Shown here: positions 24,609-35,710 of the stretch, in pieces
Layout of the letters: every line of letters begins with the position of its first letter
How positions within the stretch are numbered: position 1 is the stretch's first letter
DNA from: Pezizomycotina sp. ARF18
Taxonomy: Eukaryota > Ascomycota
DNA: 64,000 nucleotides
NCBI GenBank assembly: GCA_002224055.1
Contig: AZLU01000068.1
Span: 124,001 to 188,000, forward strand
Direction of reading: 5' to 3'
The notes under the pieces: generated by a model
Told to the model about the DNA's origin: nothing
The model's input: the letters and a program-made list of their open reading frames with translations, nothing else
Databases searched by the model: none
Position numbers and translations under genes: made by a program

Positions 24609-26702
24609 ATGTCTTTTTCGGCGCTACCTGTCGAGCTGGTCCTGAATATCTGTGAATACGTGAGTATTTTGGTCCAAAGGAAAAAAGGGGCAGATGTAAC
24701 TGAACTCCGATTATCGGCTAACAAACAAGGTACAAAAAGACGACGCAAATCGATCTCGTATCCCTTAGTAGCACAAGCAACAAACTCCGTAATGTCCTCC
24801 GCCCGAAGACCTTCGAGACTATCCACGTAATCTTCGATATCGACGGCTTGGATTATCTTAACGAGTCCACGAACCCCTGGTCGGCTATCACTGAGTCTCG
24901 GACTCGCACTACCAAGGATGAAAACCAGGAGGCTGACGCGGCCCAGATCGCACCGCCGACCAGAGACAAAAAACGGTGGACTTCAAGACTGTCGATTTCG
25001 GCGGGACTGCGAAGGGTCCGCCGCGGTTCTGTGCAAGGGCTCGAGGCAAGATCTGAAGAAACGGCCGTCGAACCCGCTGTGACGACTCCGACTAAGGTAG
25101 AGAACGAGGAGAAGAATAAGCCGACGCTTACATTGGGCCCAAAAACAAGACGGCTACAGAAGATGTTGCGCGGCGACAGGAACACAAACGGAGGAAGGGA
25201 GACGTTGTTCGCCTACGCGAAAAAGCTCGTGATAAGACTCACAGGCGAGAGCGCCTGGTTCAAAGTACCCGTGCCGTTCATGAGAGAGCTGGAGGACTTC
25301 AACGACTTCAGTCAACATATGGTTCGGCCTTTGCTCGTCACAATGCCGCAGCTGCAGCACGTGGAAACGAACATCTTCTACGCCATCAACAGCTTCGCGC
25401 CGAAGATAAAACCCATCCTCGAACCGCTATTTACAGCCTTAGCCACCCTAACGAATCTTTCCACCTTCGAAGTAGAACTCAGAGGAAGTAGAGCTGGCAT
25501 TCTCTCCAGCAAAGCCATATACAGTCTCTCGAACGTGACTGCGTTCAAACTGCACTCGCGTATGGAAGAGACGGTTCTCGACCGGCAAGCGTCCCTAGTA
25601 GGTGTTGTCACAGCGATTGAGGAGCACATCACGGGCATGATATGCCGATCGCCTCACCTGGAAGAACTCGCCGTAAGCGACGACGAAATATCCTTCGACC
25701 GCATCGTCCAGGGCGTTCCCACCCACGGAGACGGACAGCTAAGCCTACGCCGACTGCACGTGATAAACTGGCAGAACACGACGCCGCGGGAAGATGCAAC
25801 CCTAAGCCGGTTGCTGGATGTGTACGAAGTGGACCTGGGAAGTGTGCACTACAACCACATACCTGTGGAGTTTGTTAATTTGTGCGACGGCATGGCGCGT
25901 GTGGGACTGTGTCCTGCCGTTGCGAAGATCACACCGTATACCTACATGATTCTATCCTGCAGTGGCTCTGTGGCACCGCTCAGAATCCCGCTGGCGACCG
26001 TAGGCTGAGGGAACTCGCCATGTCCGTGGGTCTCCCGATGGATGCGCCGCTCCACGAGCGGCACATGGAAATCTGGGCCTCTACGTTTTGGACCGATGTC
26101 TTCCCGGCGATATCGCCTTACCTGGAAAGGCTAACGCTGGTACCGATCGCATCGTACGAGGCGAGCGTTATCTACTCTACGCGACAGCAGCGGCTTACTA
26201 CCCGTAGGCCAGTGGGGCGAAGGAACCTGGGATCTAGAAAGGCTCCGGTATGGATGTCACGACAATGCTAGACGCAAACCGGGCTACCAGATTATTGATG
26301 CCGCACCTGAAGCACGCCGAACTCATCACCTTCTACAACAAGGACACGGGGATATTCTCCGTCGCGGACAGCTTCGTAGCGAGGTGTCCTAGGATGAAGG
26401 TACTGACGCTGCGCGTGATAGACCTGGGCGGGACGTCGAAAGCCCTACATGAGGCGGATGGGAACTTCCGGGTTGTTCAGCCGCAGGAGCTGGATGGGCA
26501 CTCTGGCTTAGACTTGCGCGATGGGGTTATTTTACGGATACGGATGACGCTTCCTGGGTTCTGGGGCAGCCGGGCACCGTCGGAGTTCGAGGGCATCGGG
26601 CAGTTTTACTGTACTTTCGTATCGCGCGGAGGGCGGTGGTCGCTCTTGCGCGGGAGGTTTTTACAGTCCAGAATACTTGGATCACATTCTCGAGGCAGAT
26701 AG
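24609..26702 (+). CDS. F-box protein with leucine-rich C-terminal region (paralogue A)
   Basis: Exon 1 (24609-24659) encodes MSFSALPVELVLNICEY, an N-terminal F-box as in SCF ubiquitin-ligase adaptors, ending at GTGAGT. The intron ends at CTAACAAACAAG (about 24730). The next exon reads, one base out of phase in a run of five A, TTQIDLVSLSSTSNKLRNVL, completing the F-box. A basic, charged linker (about 24880-25200) precedes a Leu-rich region with LRR-like spacing (for example LATLTNLSTFEVELRG, SPHLEELAVSDDEISF, GQLSLRRLHVINW). Frame slips lie near 26005 and 26220, after which LRELAMSVGLP, YLERLTLVPIASYEA and MPHLKHAELITFYNKD continue the same pattern. Substrates are unknown. The C-terminal half resembles the F-box gene at 35711-37455. 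Confidence 0.75.
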
Positions 26703-27193
26703 CCGCCGGAACCAGTCTCGAAAGGGATGGAAAGGTTCCAAACAATAATGGTCTCTCTCTTTTCCTTTTTTTTTTGTTCTTCGAATGCCTCACGATCTCA
26801 CGATAGAGTTATGAATCGGAGGATTTTTCGTTTTTTTTTTTTTTTTTTTTTTCTTTTAAAATGCCGGGCAAACTTAAATTGAAATGAAACTACTTAAGCA
26901 ATGAAGCTACGAAAACAAACCGATTCTATGTTAATAAACCACTACAAACTGAATGCAAAGTGTAATAATCGTACTGATGCCTACATAAATCCCAATATGA
27001 TAATCCGTGTATGCAGATTCGAAAGGAAAATGCCGGAAGGTTATGCTTGTTCTATCCTATAAAATGCCTCATTCCTCATTGTTTGTCTTATAAATACTCT
27101 TGGCATCCTCCAGTCTCCATCCTTCAGCTACTATCGCCGTGCTGTAAGTTCCTCGCTCGTCACTGGGAGACCATAAATCTTGCTTCTTCTCAT
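26703..27193. other. Intergenic spacer between convergent genes
   Basis: About 490 bp with a T tract at 26831-26852 (22). It holds the 3' ends of the F-box gene (plus) and of the secreted RNase gene (minus). No gene is seen. Confidence 0.5.
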
Positions 27194-27881
27194 CTAGGCC
27201 CTGAAGTGGATGGGGTACGACCTCTTGGCGTAGCGGACGGCGCGCTCGGTGATCTCGGAAGAGTCCTCCTCTTCGTCTTCGACAGGCTCGGCGACGGCGG
27301 AGCGCTTGTCCTTATCGTCCTTCTTGTCCTGGCCGTGAACAATGATGAAGGGACCGTTCTTCTCACCGTGTTTCATCTGCAAGTTGTCATCCCGTTAGTA
27401 TCGTATATTATCATTGTGAAGAGAGGAAACCAGAAGTTCACTTACAACACCGACGAAGTGGGTCAGGATGGGCTTCTTCTCTCCGGCGTTCTTCTCCTTC
27501 TCGCTCGGGTCTCCCTTGATGGTGTAAACAACCCTAGGGTCTTCGGAGTCCTCTGGCCCTTGCCGAGCTGGAACTCGAAGTACATGCCCTCGTTCATAGA
27601 GGAGCCCTCGATCTGGGGCCATGGTCCCTTGTCGTTGGTGTAGACGTGCGGGTAGCTGCCCTTGGTGCTGACCTTCTTCTTCTCCGAGTTGTCGTGCTTC
27701 TTGTCGGCGGCCTTGGTCAGGGCGTCGACGATGTCCTTCTTCTCAACCCATGGTCGCCATCGATGTGGTACCACTCCTTGATGTCGTGCTCGTTGTCGAT
27801 GTGCCAGCCCTTGAGCGGCTTAGCGGCGACGAAGACGCTCGAGGCGAGGGTGGCGGCGAGGGCGAGAACAGAGAAACGCAT
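27194..27881 (-). CDS. Secreted RNase T1-family (ribonuclease N1/T1) protein
   Basis: ATG at 27881 opens a typical signal peptide (MRFSVLALAATLASSVFVAA). Downstream segments carry, in the right order and spacing, the hallmarks of guanyl-preferring fungal RNases and their ribotoxin relatives: GSYPHVYTN (Tyr38 and His40 of RNase T1), YFEFQL (Glu58), PRVVYTIKG (Arg77) and ILTHFVG (His92). An intron near 27376-27445 (GTAAGT donor, TTGCAG acceptor) precedes a final exon with GPFIIVHGQ, then a Lys/Asp-rich, acidic tail with dibasic sites (DKDKR, RYAKR) that could be Kex2-cleaved. The tail is not part of classical RNase T1. The locus appears to have about two breaks in frame, possibly assembly error; otherwise it looks whole. 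Effector or antimicrobial role is inference. Confidence 0.75.
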
Positions 27882-28039
27882 GTTGATTGATTTGTAAAAG
27901 TGATGTGAAAGTTAGAAAGATATATATATATGAACACGAGGCCGATAGTAGCTTTGTTGCTTGTATAGAAAAGTGAGAACTGTTGTAGTAGATGGAGAGA
28001 TGTTTGATGATGGTTAAAAAGAAATCCAAACGAGTCGTC

Positions 28040-28058
28040 GGAGGCCTTATTTATGTTC
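28040..28058 (-). promoter_or_regulatory. TATA-like element of the secreted RNase gene
   Basis: On the minus strand the sequence ggaacataaataaggcc lies about 165 bp upstream of the ATG at 27881, a plausible TATA position given the CAAC-rich leader between them. Confidence 0.4.
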
Positions 28059-29824
28059 CTGACGATCGAAGGAATTTTTGAGGACTCCTGTCACCTCCAC
28101 AGTAACGATGACCGTTATCCGATATCCAGCGGAAGATTACATTCCACGGGCGAGAAAGCGATATCACGCAATCGTCCGCTTACGAACGAGCAAGATGGAC
28201 GTGCCGCACAGTGTCAGTATAGTTCGGGCTGTCACCTTCTCAAATGATAGTCTCCATTCATATCCAACAACAATCACATACGCGTCGAGCACCACTGCAG
28301 TCGGAAACAAATAACCTCCGCCGACTCTGCGAAGGTCGGATAATTGCAGCCGGGTTGTGGTACAGCCTCGCCATGCTTTCTTCAAGGGGTGGTTATAAAA
28401 ATAATATACACCCAAGTCAGAACCTGGTTCAAAGAGAAGATCGCCAAACACCATCGCTGAGGGTTTCATTTTAAGTCTGCGTTTGTGCGACAGGCAGACA
28501 TTGTCACATGATTTTCAGACGAATATCAGCACACTTGAGAGAAGGACAGAGAATCTACAGTTCCAAATATGTTTTGGATATCAAATTTTATTCCGCCAAG
28601 TCTCGTCTACCGCCCGAGAGACGGTTCTTCCACCGCACCGTCACACAGCGGGGCAAGTCACTAAACCTGTATACTTAGGCTGAAGTGGAATTCCTCGAAA
28701 CTAACAACAGTAAGAAAACAACGCCGAAAATGGGTAAGATTAAATACCCACGCCCTAGAATTCTATAATCTATGTTCATGAGCTTTGATATTGTTTCGAT
28801 TTCTAGTGCAAACCGCTTTTAGAAAGTCTAGAGGTGTATTATATACCGTTCTCAATATAGCGCCGTAAATAGTATATTATGAGGTTATAGAAGAGCTTTG
28901 CCCAGTCGTTATAAAGAAGCTAAGCATTTTGGAGAGTAAATAATCCGGGAAAAACTCCGCTATACCGGGCCGTTGAAGATATTGGAAAAACAACGGCCCA
29001 ATCAGCTTCCCGTAGTGTGAACATGTTGTCAGCACGTTCTCCTTCCATTCGATCGTCCGTTTCAGCTGTCAGTGCGCTCAGGCCCTCACGCCAGTCTTAG
29101 CTGTCGATGCATGCTTGGGAAGTTTCCCAAAACCTTTGACTTGCGGAGAAAATGTGGCTCAGAAATTTGTTGCGAGAGGTGTTTTAATGGTGACAAGGGA
29201 TCAGTACTGCTCAGTCTCACCTTCAGGAATCAGCAGCAGTTCAGTGCTAAGAATCAGGCAACGGAAGTAGCAGAACCGGCCCGTCCATTGGACGTTGCCA
29301 ATCGATCAGAGTGAGTGCAGATCAGGAACTAAAAGGCGTATGATCCGCCGGCGAAAACGACTGCGTTCGCGATTGTCAGGACCTGATTTTATTAGGGCTT
29401 TGTTCGGAGTCAGCCCGTCCAACCACGTCAATTCGTAGCTATTGACATTGACGATCATCATATAATTAGAAAACCTCTGAAAGATCTACGAAGGCTTTTA
29501 TCAGAGTGAGATGTCGTGAGGATTGTTTCCGTGGCACATATGATGCCAATTAATAGTATCTTGAATCTTGGAACGGCGATCTATCCAATGCAGCACAGCA
29601 TAAGGCATGGTCTATTCGCGGAGTAGCGAAGGTGGCGGCTGTAAGCTTCTGCCAGTTCTACGACCAGGATACGACAGCAGTGAACCGGGGATCTTGTATC
29701 ATTCTGGAAAGAAATCGTATAATCACGTAGGGCCCATATATCGCGATTCTGCTCGATTTCACGTCAGGGCAGTATCCTTTTCACTTTCTGCCTCTGCGAG
29801 TGTAGCCTCACAAAGCACTGTTAC
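28059..29824. other. Intergenic region, no gene recognised
   Basis: About 1.77 kb upstream of the RNase gene. An open minus-strand frame at 28164-28469 (101 codons) has no motif and overlaps the likely RNase promoter. The rest has only short frames and no repeats I can see. Confidence 0.45.
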
Positions 29825-30214
29825 TTATGCAATAATGTCGTCATGATCGTCGGGCGCGGTGTAGAACAATTCCTTATAATCCTGGTAAGGGCTTTGGACT
29901 TTCGCCCGATAGCGACTAAATTGTCCCACAGTATATCATGAATTTGTTCGGTTAAAAGCTTCCGTGATTTTATGGATATACAATAGGGACCAGAACCAGG
30001 AGTAGCCTTTTCTTCTTGCCTGGAATAACTAGTGACACAGTAAGCCGAGAACCAATACATCATCCATCGCGATTTGGTAGATATGCCTGAGGAAGAAGGT
30101 ACTGGGCTTATGATCAGGGACATAGACATGGTGTTCACTTTCCCATCCCTCCCACCTTCGCGGACCGTCATAATGGAATGCACTGGCAATTGGAACAGCG
30201 ACACACTGCATCAT
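29825..30214 (-). CDS. Possible small gene of unknown function
   Basis: ATG at 30214 (MMQCVAVPIASAFHYDG) opens a frame with GWESEHHVYVPDHKPS. Farther down other minus-strand frames read PYCISIKSRKLLTEQIHDIL and RAKVQSPYQDYKELFYTAPD, ending with a stop at 29825-29827. These pieces look like successive parts of one roughly 130-residue protein divided by two frame slips, as in other genes here. I recognise no family. It lies divergent from the gene at 30475, 260 bp away. Confidence 0.35.
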
Positions 30215-30474
30215 AAATAAACACTTTATATATCATCCTTGCCTGTGAGAAGCGGGCCCCAGGTGGCGTAATTTTTATTACTAAGGAATTAATAGTTACA
30301 ACTGTAATAAATTATTTTATTTTCAATTTCACAATCTCCCAAACAAACACCAGGCAACCACAAACCCAACTTGAAACCTCCTCCCCGGACATCACACAAC
30401 TTCACCGCATTCAAGTTATCACCAACTCCTCATTACGTTCTCAAACCCTTACATCGCCATCGATTATAACGAAG

Positions 30475-31512
30475 ATGGCTTCGAACAACCCCACCGCCAT
30501 CCGCTACCAGCTGCCCGCCAGCGACGCCGAAATCTGCCGCACCCTCAACGTCAACGAAAAAATCCTCAACGGCGGCATCAAGCACGAAGTCGACGACGCC
30601 TCGGACAGGACCGAAATAGACGTCTACTACGACGCCGTCGCCCTCTCCTTTCTCCTTGAAGTCGTCCCCTCTTCTACTCGGCGAGCAGTTCCTCCTCCAC
30701 CTCCCAGTTCACAATCTCCTCCGTTGCGGAGCAAGTCCACGCCACCCTCTCTCGCCACCTCGAAGCGAACAAGAAAGTTCCCATTCAGCTCCCCGCCGAC
30801 TATCCCCGCGAGTGTGTCCCGCACTTGCGCTCCACGGCTAGGCGCCTGTGGGTGTACCTTATCCGCGCGTCGTGCTGAACACCGATATCCCCGTCTCCGA
30901 GCAGACGCTACGCTTCGTGGCGGCTTTCTTGAAGCAGTTCTTCGTCTACGCGCGCAGCCACCAGTTGGTCCACGTGGGAGGCGCAGACGGACGATGACTT
31001 ACGCTCTCGTGGGTTTTGGGTGATTGGCTTGGGGAGTCGCCACCGTGGTACCCTGAAACCGCCAATGGATTTACGGAGGAGTACAAGGCCAACGTGGAAG
31101 CGTACAACAGGAGTGTGAAGTTCTCCGCGTACCTTGTCCGCGAAGGGTTTCCGTACCACGTCAGCTTCTACCAGAGCTTCGTCTTCGCGTTCGGTAAAGC
31201 CGGTGGTAGTGGGTTACCGGGAGATCCCAAGGCTACGGATAATGCGATTCTAGCGCTCCCCGCTGTTGTTGATATTGCGGGCGATGTTTTGTATAAGATG
31301 TGCTTTGGGAAGCTGGGAGGGATGAGAAGTTGGCTGAGCTGGAGAGGGAAATTTCGAGGTCGAATGGTTCGTTGGCGGAGTATTCGGAGGAGAATTGGAA
31401 GCATTGGAGGCAGCAGGCGTACAACATTTCGTCGTCGCCGGATAGGAGAATTGAAGTTGCCTCTGCGGCGAAGCATGTTGAGGAAAAGATGGGAGCTTTA
31501 GAAATGCCATAA
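30475..31512 (+). CDS. Protein of unknown function, about 330 residues
   Basis: ATG at 30475 follows a CAAC-rich leader and opens MASNNPTAIRYQLPASDAEI. The frame continues through EVDDASDRTEIDVYYDAVAL and is then carried by other frames: VHATLSRHLEANKKVPIQLP with DYPRECVPHLRSTARRLWVY, TLRFVAAFLKQFFVYARSHQ, FTEEYKANVEAYNRSVKFSA with PYHVSFYQSFVFAFGKAGGS, and finally DEKLAELEREISRSNGSLAE to the stop near 31512. About four frame slips (near 30655, 30870, 30995 and 31320) divide it. No signal peptide or membrane segment is visible, so it is probably a soluble intracellular protein. I do not recognise the family. Confidence 0.6.
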
Positions 31513-32863
31513 AGGGTTTTCACGCACTGGGACATAATTCTCACCCAAGAAGACTATTTGATCGATAAGTTTTAGAGAGGGAACTGGAAGGGTTATAGCG
31601 GGATCGCATTTCGTTCAGGTAGTCCTCCGATAGTTTCTTTGTATTCACTATAAAACTAAAAACTGTTTGTAGAAATGACTACTTAAGTACTATTTGTTAT
31701 CTGAACTGAGTTGGAGAACACCTCCTATACTTAAAAATACCCTCTACGAACCGCACTTAACCAAGCCTGAGCTTATTCGTGAATATACAAGGACTCTGCC
31801 GTCGAGTATAAGCCTTCTTACCGAAACAAAGAACAGTTAAACGAATTCAAACAAAATTAAAAAGACGAGCTTACTCCTGAGATCAATGATGTCAAAGAAT
31901 ATCTCTGTGTCTAATCGCCTTAGACCGGTTTTCCACAAGAAGGTAAAACTTACCTTTAGCAGTTTGCTAGCTAAGCAAGCTTTAGGTAGATGCAGGACAT
32001 CGAACAATCGAGAAAACCCAGGATTTAGTATTCTGCCATGGCACCAAACAAAAAAAAAAAAAAAAAAAAAAAAGCTCCCGCTACCCGACCTCGCTCGCTT
32101 AGAGACTTACAGCTAGTCCCGCAGGGCATAAGGCTGAGAGAAAAGGTTGGATATTCTGACCATCTTGCATGGCTTACTGCTCTTAAAATAGAAGCGAAGA
32201 GGTATGGAGGTCTCAGATCAGCTGCTGATGTGCAATGCAGCTTCAAGGTACGAGTGTCACAGTTCGTCGCTCATCAATATTGGGAATACGCATCGTGAAC
32301 TTGAACGAAGGAAAGGGAAAAAGTTCATTGCGAGTTCAATCACCGTGACGTTTTTGTTGCGAAGCTAACAGACCAAGAAAGAAGATTTACTTCGAGTCTC
32401 TTCCATAATGCTTGTTAACTCTTGCTTCTAAGCGAGGTGAGCCTAGGCACCTCATGCCTGTGGCGTGCTGATAAGACTGAACGGTACTTGAGTAGTTGTA
32501 GTGCTTGTAAAATCTGCAGTAGGGGATATGTGAGGACGAGACTGCCAATTTCAAGCTCCGTGAAGAACATTGTGTAGTTAATTAGTTAACACCTATTCTC
32601 GCATGGGTATCTCTCGCCATGTACGAAAAGAGGTAATCGACAAGTAGGGAGAACCAAGTGCATAAATAGTCCTAACATTTCCCTTCTGCAGTATCCATCG
32701 TCTCAAGAACCAGCAGTCCCATTATCATCACTCTCGGAGAAACCCGTACACTTCATTTTCAAGGTCTAAAGACTCTACTAGTAGTGTTCAGAACCTCACT
32801 AGAGCCTAAGCCTATTTCAACTCTTCTTCCATAGCGCAAGCTCAGAACAACGCTCCATCAGCA
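31513..32863. other. Intergenic region with poly-A tract
   Basis: About 1.35 kb with an A tract at 32050-32073 (24). The open frames across that tract are poly-Lys/Phe artefacts. No gene is seen. Confidence 0.5.
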
Positions 32864-33605
32864 ATGGCGGAACAAAAAGAGTACAAAGAGCTCAGCTACC
32901 CCGAAGCGGTCACGAAGGGCCGAGAGATCTGGAAGGAGCTCCAGATCGCGCTCAAGGATCACTCCCGCCAGGACAAGAACATGGATGCTCAGTACAAGAA
33001 CCACTACCGGCCGGAACCATCCACGCCCAACGCATCCACATACGAAAGCAACGGCGTGCAATGGCTCCTCTACGACAAGCTCGGCCTCCCCGCTCCGACA
33101 AGCAGTGGCAGGAAATGGACCTGTACCTCCCGGGAACCGAGATCATCGTCTTCGACAATATCTTCGGTCCAGGCTTCATCCTCGCGTCTCAGAACTACAC
33201 GAACAGGGATAAGCGTGAGGCACCGGAATCAAGATCCCCTGGTCCGAAGCCGGTTTCGTCGGTTACAAGAACTACAAGGGTGACGCGGGCGTCAAGGACC
33301 TACGCTTCATCGTCCGGTTTTCTATCAACAAGGAGGCGGAGAAGATTATTGCGCAGGCCCGGGTGAACCTTAACAAGACGGAGAAGGATATGATCGTGGT
33401 GCATCAGGGTGTTCAGGAAGAGCAGGAGGTCTTCTACGCTTTGCTGGGCAGTCATAACGGGCGCGGTGCGGCGTTCATCTTGAAGGATCACTGCAATGCT
33501 CTTGACCGCAGGAATATTAAGAGCATCATAGTGCCGGCGACGACCGCGGTTCCTGAGGCTCAACAGAGGGGGTTGGCTTATATGATTGTTATTGAGTACG
33601 AATAG
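32864..33605 (+). CDS. Protein of unknown function, about 240 residues
   Basis: ATG at 32864 opens MAEQKEYKELSYPEAVTKGR and continues to NGVQWLLYDKLGL. One base out of frame follows KQWQEMDLYLPGTEIIVFDN with IFGPGFILASQNYTN, and then in the third frame KIPWSEAGFVGYKNYKGDAG, LRFIVRFSINKEAEKIIAQA, EVFYALLGSHNGRGAAFILK and a stop at 33603-33605 after MIVIEYE. It has no introns, signal peptide or membrane segment that I can see. Two frame slips (near 33090 and 33220) interrupt a clearly protein-like sequence. I do not recognise a family. Confidence 0.65.
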
Positions 33606-34639
33606 GTCAATACGTGCGAAAAGGAAAGGAAATTTGCGCGGAAGAGCCCTTGGATAACATTGTTATACCATAAAAGCTTGGAGGTGATGACGGTACTATT
33701 TACTACCTCTCTTTTTTTTTCTTCTTTTTTTCCCTTTTACCTCAGATCGTTCTTGTAGTAGTCAGCTAAGTAATACAATCCACTTTAATTCGCAGTATAT
33801 TTCTGAGATATGGCGCGATATTGCTAACTTGAACCCAACATAAAAGTACCCCGTAACTATGACGATGAGCTTATAAGGGCGAACATTAAGCCAGTTAGTT
33901 CTGTTAAGCCGCTGAACTTCGTGCTCAAAACAACAGGAAACTTCAAAAGCAAGTGCCTTGAGAGAAGAATTTGCTGCTAGCGGGGAAGTGGCCCATCCGG
34001 GTGATGCGACAATATCGTTCTGTGCCGCAAGGTCGCCCACCGGTTGTCATACCCGCTCGAATCCAGAGGGGGGTCCCGGAGAAACTCCTCCGGGTCGGGA
34101 CACGTGCGTCTTATAGGATGGAGGTGTCGCGGCAGCTGGAAGCAGTAAATCCTTCAACTACCTATACCGCTATATATAAAGTATATAAAACATCGAGTTC
34201 GCAATCTATAGCTAGTCCAGCTTTCCCCAAAAGATGTCGATCAAGTTCGCTTATACTTTATGAGCAGACGTGCCTTCTTAATGTAACTTGATCTTCCCTT
34301 TTCATAAGTAATCCATTAAAAAGCGTTCTCGGCTTCCTTGAAGCTGTCCGACTTTTAGTACTTCAGGCTCTTCCTGTATACAAAACCATCTTCTAAATCC
34401 TTCACTCAAAAAAAGCTGACAAATTGCTTACTGTCATCCCTCCTGCCCCCATTTTTTTTTTTTTTTTTTTTTGTTTGAAATTTTAAGTTTTGAATTTTTG
34501 TAAGTTGAGCAGAGGTTTTCATGGAGAGGAAGAAAATTAAAAACATAAATCAAAATTAAAAAGAGTAGCGAGAGATTGATTGAGATCCGGTTCCGGCCGG
34601 TTCCATCGCTTCAGCACTATCATCAACAATCTACTCGAA
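33606..34639. other. Intergenic region with poly-T tract
   Basis: About 1.0 kb with a T tract at 34452-34472 (21). A GC-rich palindromic patch at 34055-34100 (gggtcccggagaaactcctccgg) could form a short hairpin. No gene and no convincing tRNA were found. Confidence 0.45.
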
Positions 34640-35568
34640 ATGCAGGGCTGGAGATCTCGTTCCGATGACGCGAGGGACGCCGGCGGCAACCACGGATATG
34701 GATCCTCTACCTCAAACTGGCGGTCGCGATCGCAGCAACAGGCATCACGGCAGGATCAGGCAAAGGGCACGGGAAGATCAACAGCTTCCATGAACTGGCG
34801 GACGAAGGACTCAGCACCACCAACAAAACAGCGAGAGGAAGAAGGGGAAGAGGCGGGAACAGCAGCTTCGACGAGCAGGCTCTTCGTCGGGAACCTCCTT
34901 TATACCGCTGAATCCTCCGATGTCTCGGACATATTCAGGAAGAACGGCTTCGAGGTCGACGAGGTCAACATGTCTATTGACCCATGACCGGTCGGAACCC
35001 GTCGTATTGCTTCGTTGAGATGAAGTCGATCGAAGATGCGACAGCCGCCGTAGGAGTCATGAATGGGGTAAATCTGCTAGACCGGCCGCTGAAGATCAAG
35101 CCCGCGTTTCCAAAGGACGGGGTAGGCGCGACGTCCTCGAGAATGAAAGCTAGCGGGAGGAACTGGAAGGAGCGCGGAGCGGAGGAGGGTTATAGGCCGA
35201 CGTACGATCGGTACAACAGGACGGACGCGGAGAGGCACTGGGATGCTCCCGTGAGGGAAGGGAGGAGGCTGTTCGTGGGCGGGTTGCCGAGGATGCAGCC
35301 GCAGAGCGCGATGGATATGGCGATGCAGGAGCTCTTTGATGGCTTTGAGCTGTCGGTAGTTAGTAAGCTTATTGTGCCCACGGAGTCGCTGGGTGGAGTG
35401 GATAGTCACTATTTGTTTGCGGATTTGGTGAGCGCGGACGACGTGGAGCCGTGCATACGGAAATTGAACGGGATGGATTCACCGTGGGGGAAAGGGAGGT
35501 TGACGGTGACGAGGGCGAAGGATAATAAGAATAGGAAGGTTATGAGGGAGCAGGACGTTCGGTTCTGA
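34640..35568 (+). CDS. RNA-binding protein with two RRM domains
   Basis: ATG at 34640 begins an RS/Gln-rich N-terminus (MQGWRSRSDDARDAGGNHGY). RRM1 has RNP2 RLFVGNLLY and RNP1-like NPSYCFVEM. Between them the frame breaks at CCC 34981-34983: the upstream frame ends SIDP-stop and the downstream one resumes TGRNPSYCFVEM, so one extra C would join them as SIDPMTGRN. RRM2 starts with RLFVGGLPRM and ends GKGRLTVTRAKD, with stop at 35566-35568. No introns are visible. The total would be about 308 residues. By family it binds single-stranded RNA. The RS-like N-terminus suggests a nuclear or nucleoid RNP role, but organelle targeting cannot be excluded. Confidence 0.82.
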
Positions 35569-35710
35569 GGGGCTGGAGATTCGATAGAAGGGATTCATAT
35601 TGAGATGACAGACAAAAAAGTCACTTTTTATATTAGATAAAGATTTAATTGGAACAAGATGAAAACCCGCGCAACTGGTCTATGGGAAAGCTTTTACTGG
35701 CGATAGCTGT

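Noticed and set aside
28164-28469. 101-codon minus-strand frame upstream of the RNase gene
   Set aside because: It overlaps the probable promoter and shows no domain or conserved-looking motif.
34040-34110. Possible tRNA (cgctcgaatcc resembles a T-loop)
   Set aside because: I could not form an acceptor stem or anticodon arm around it. Only a short GC hairpin is present.
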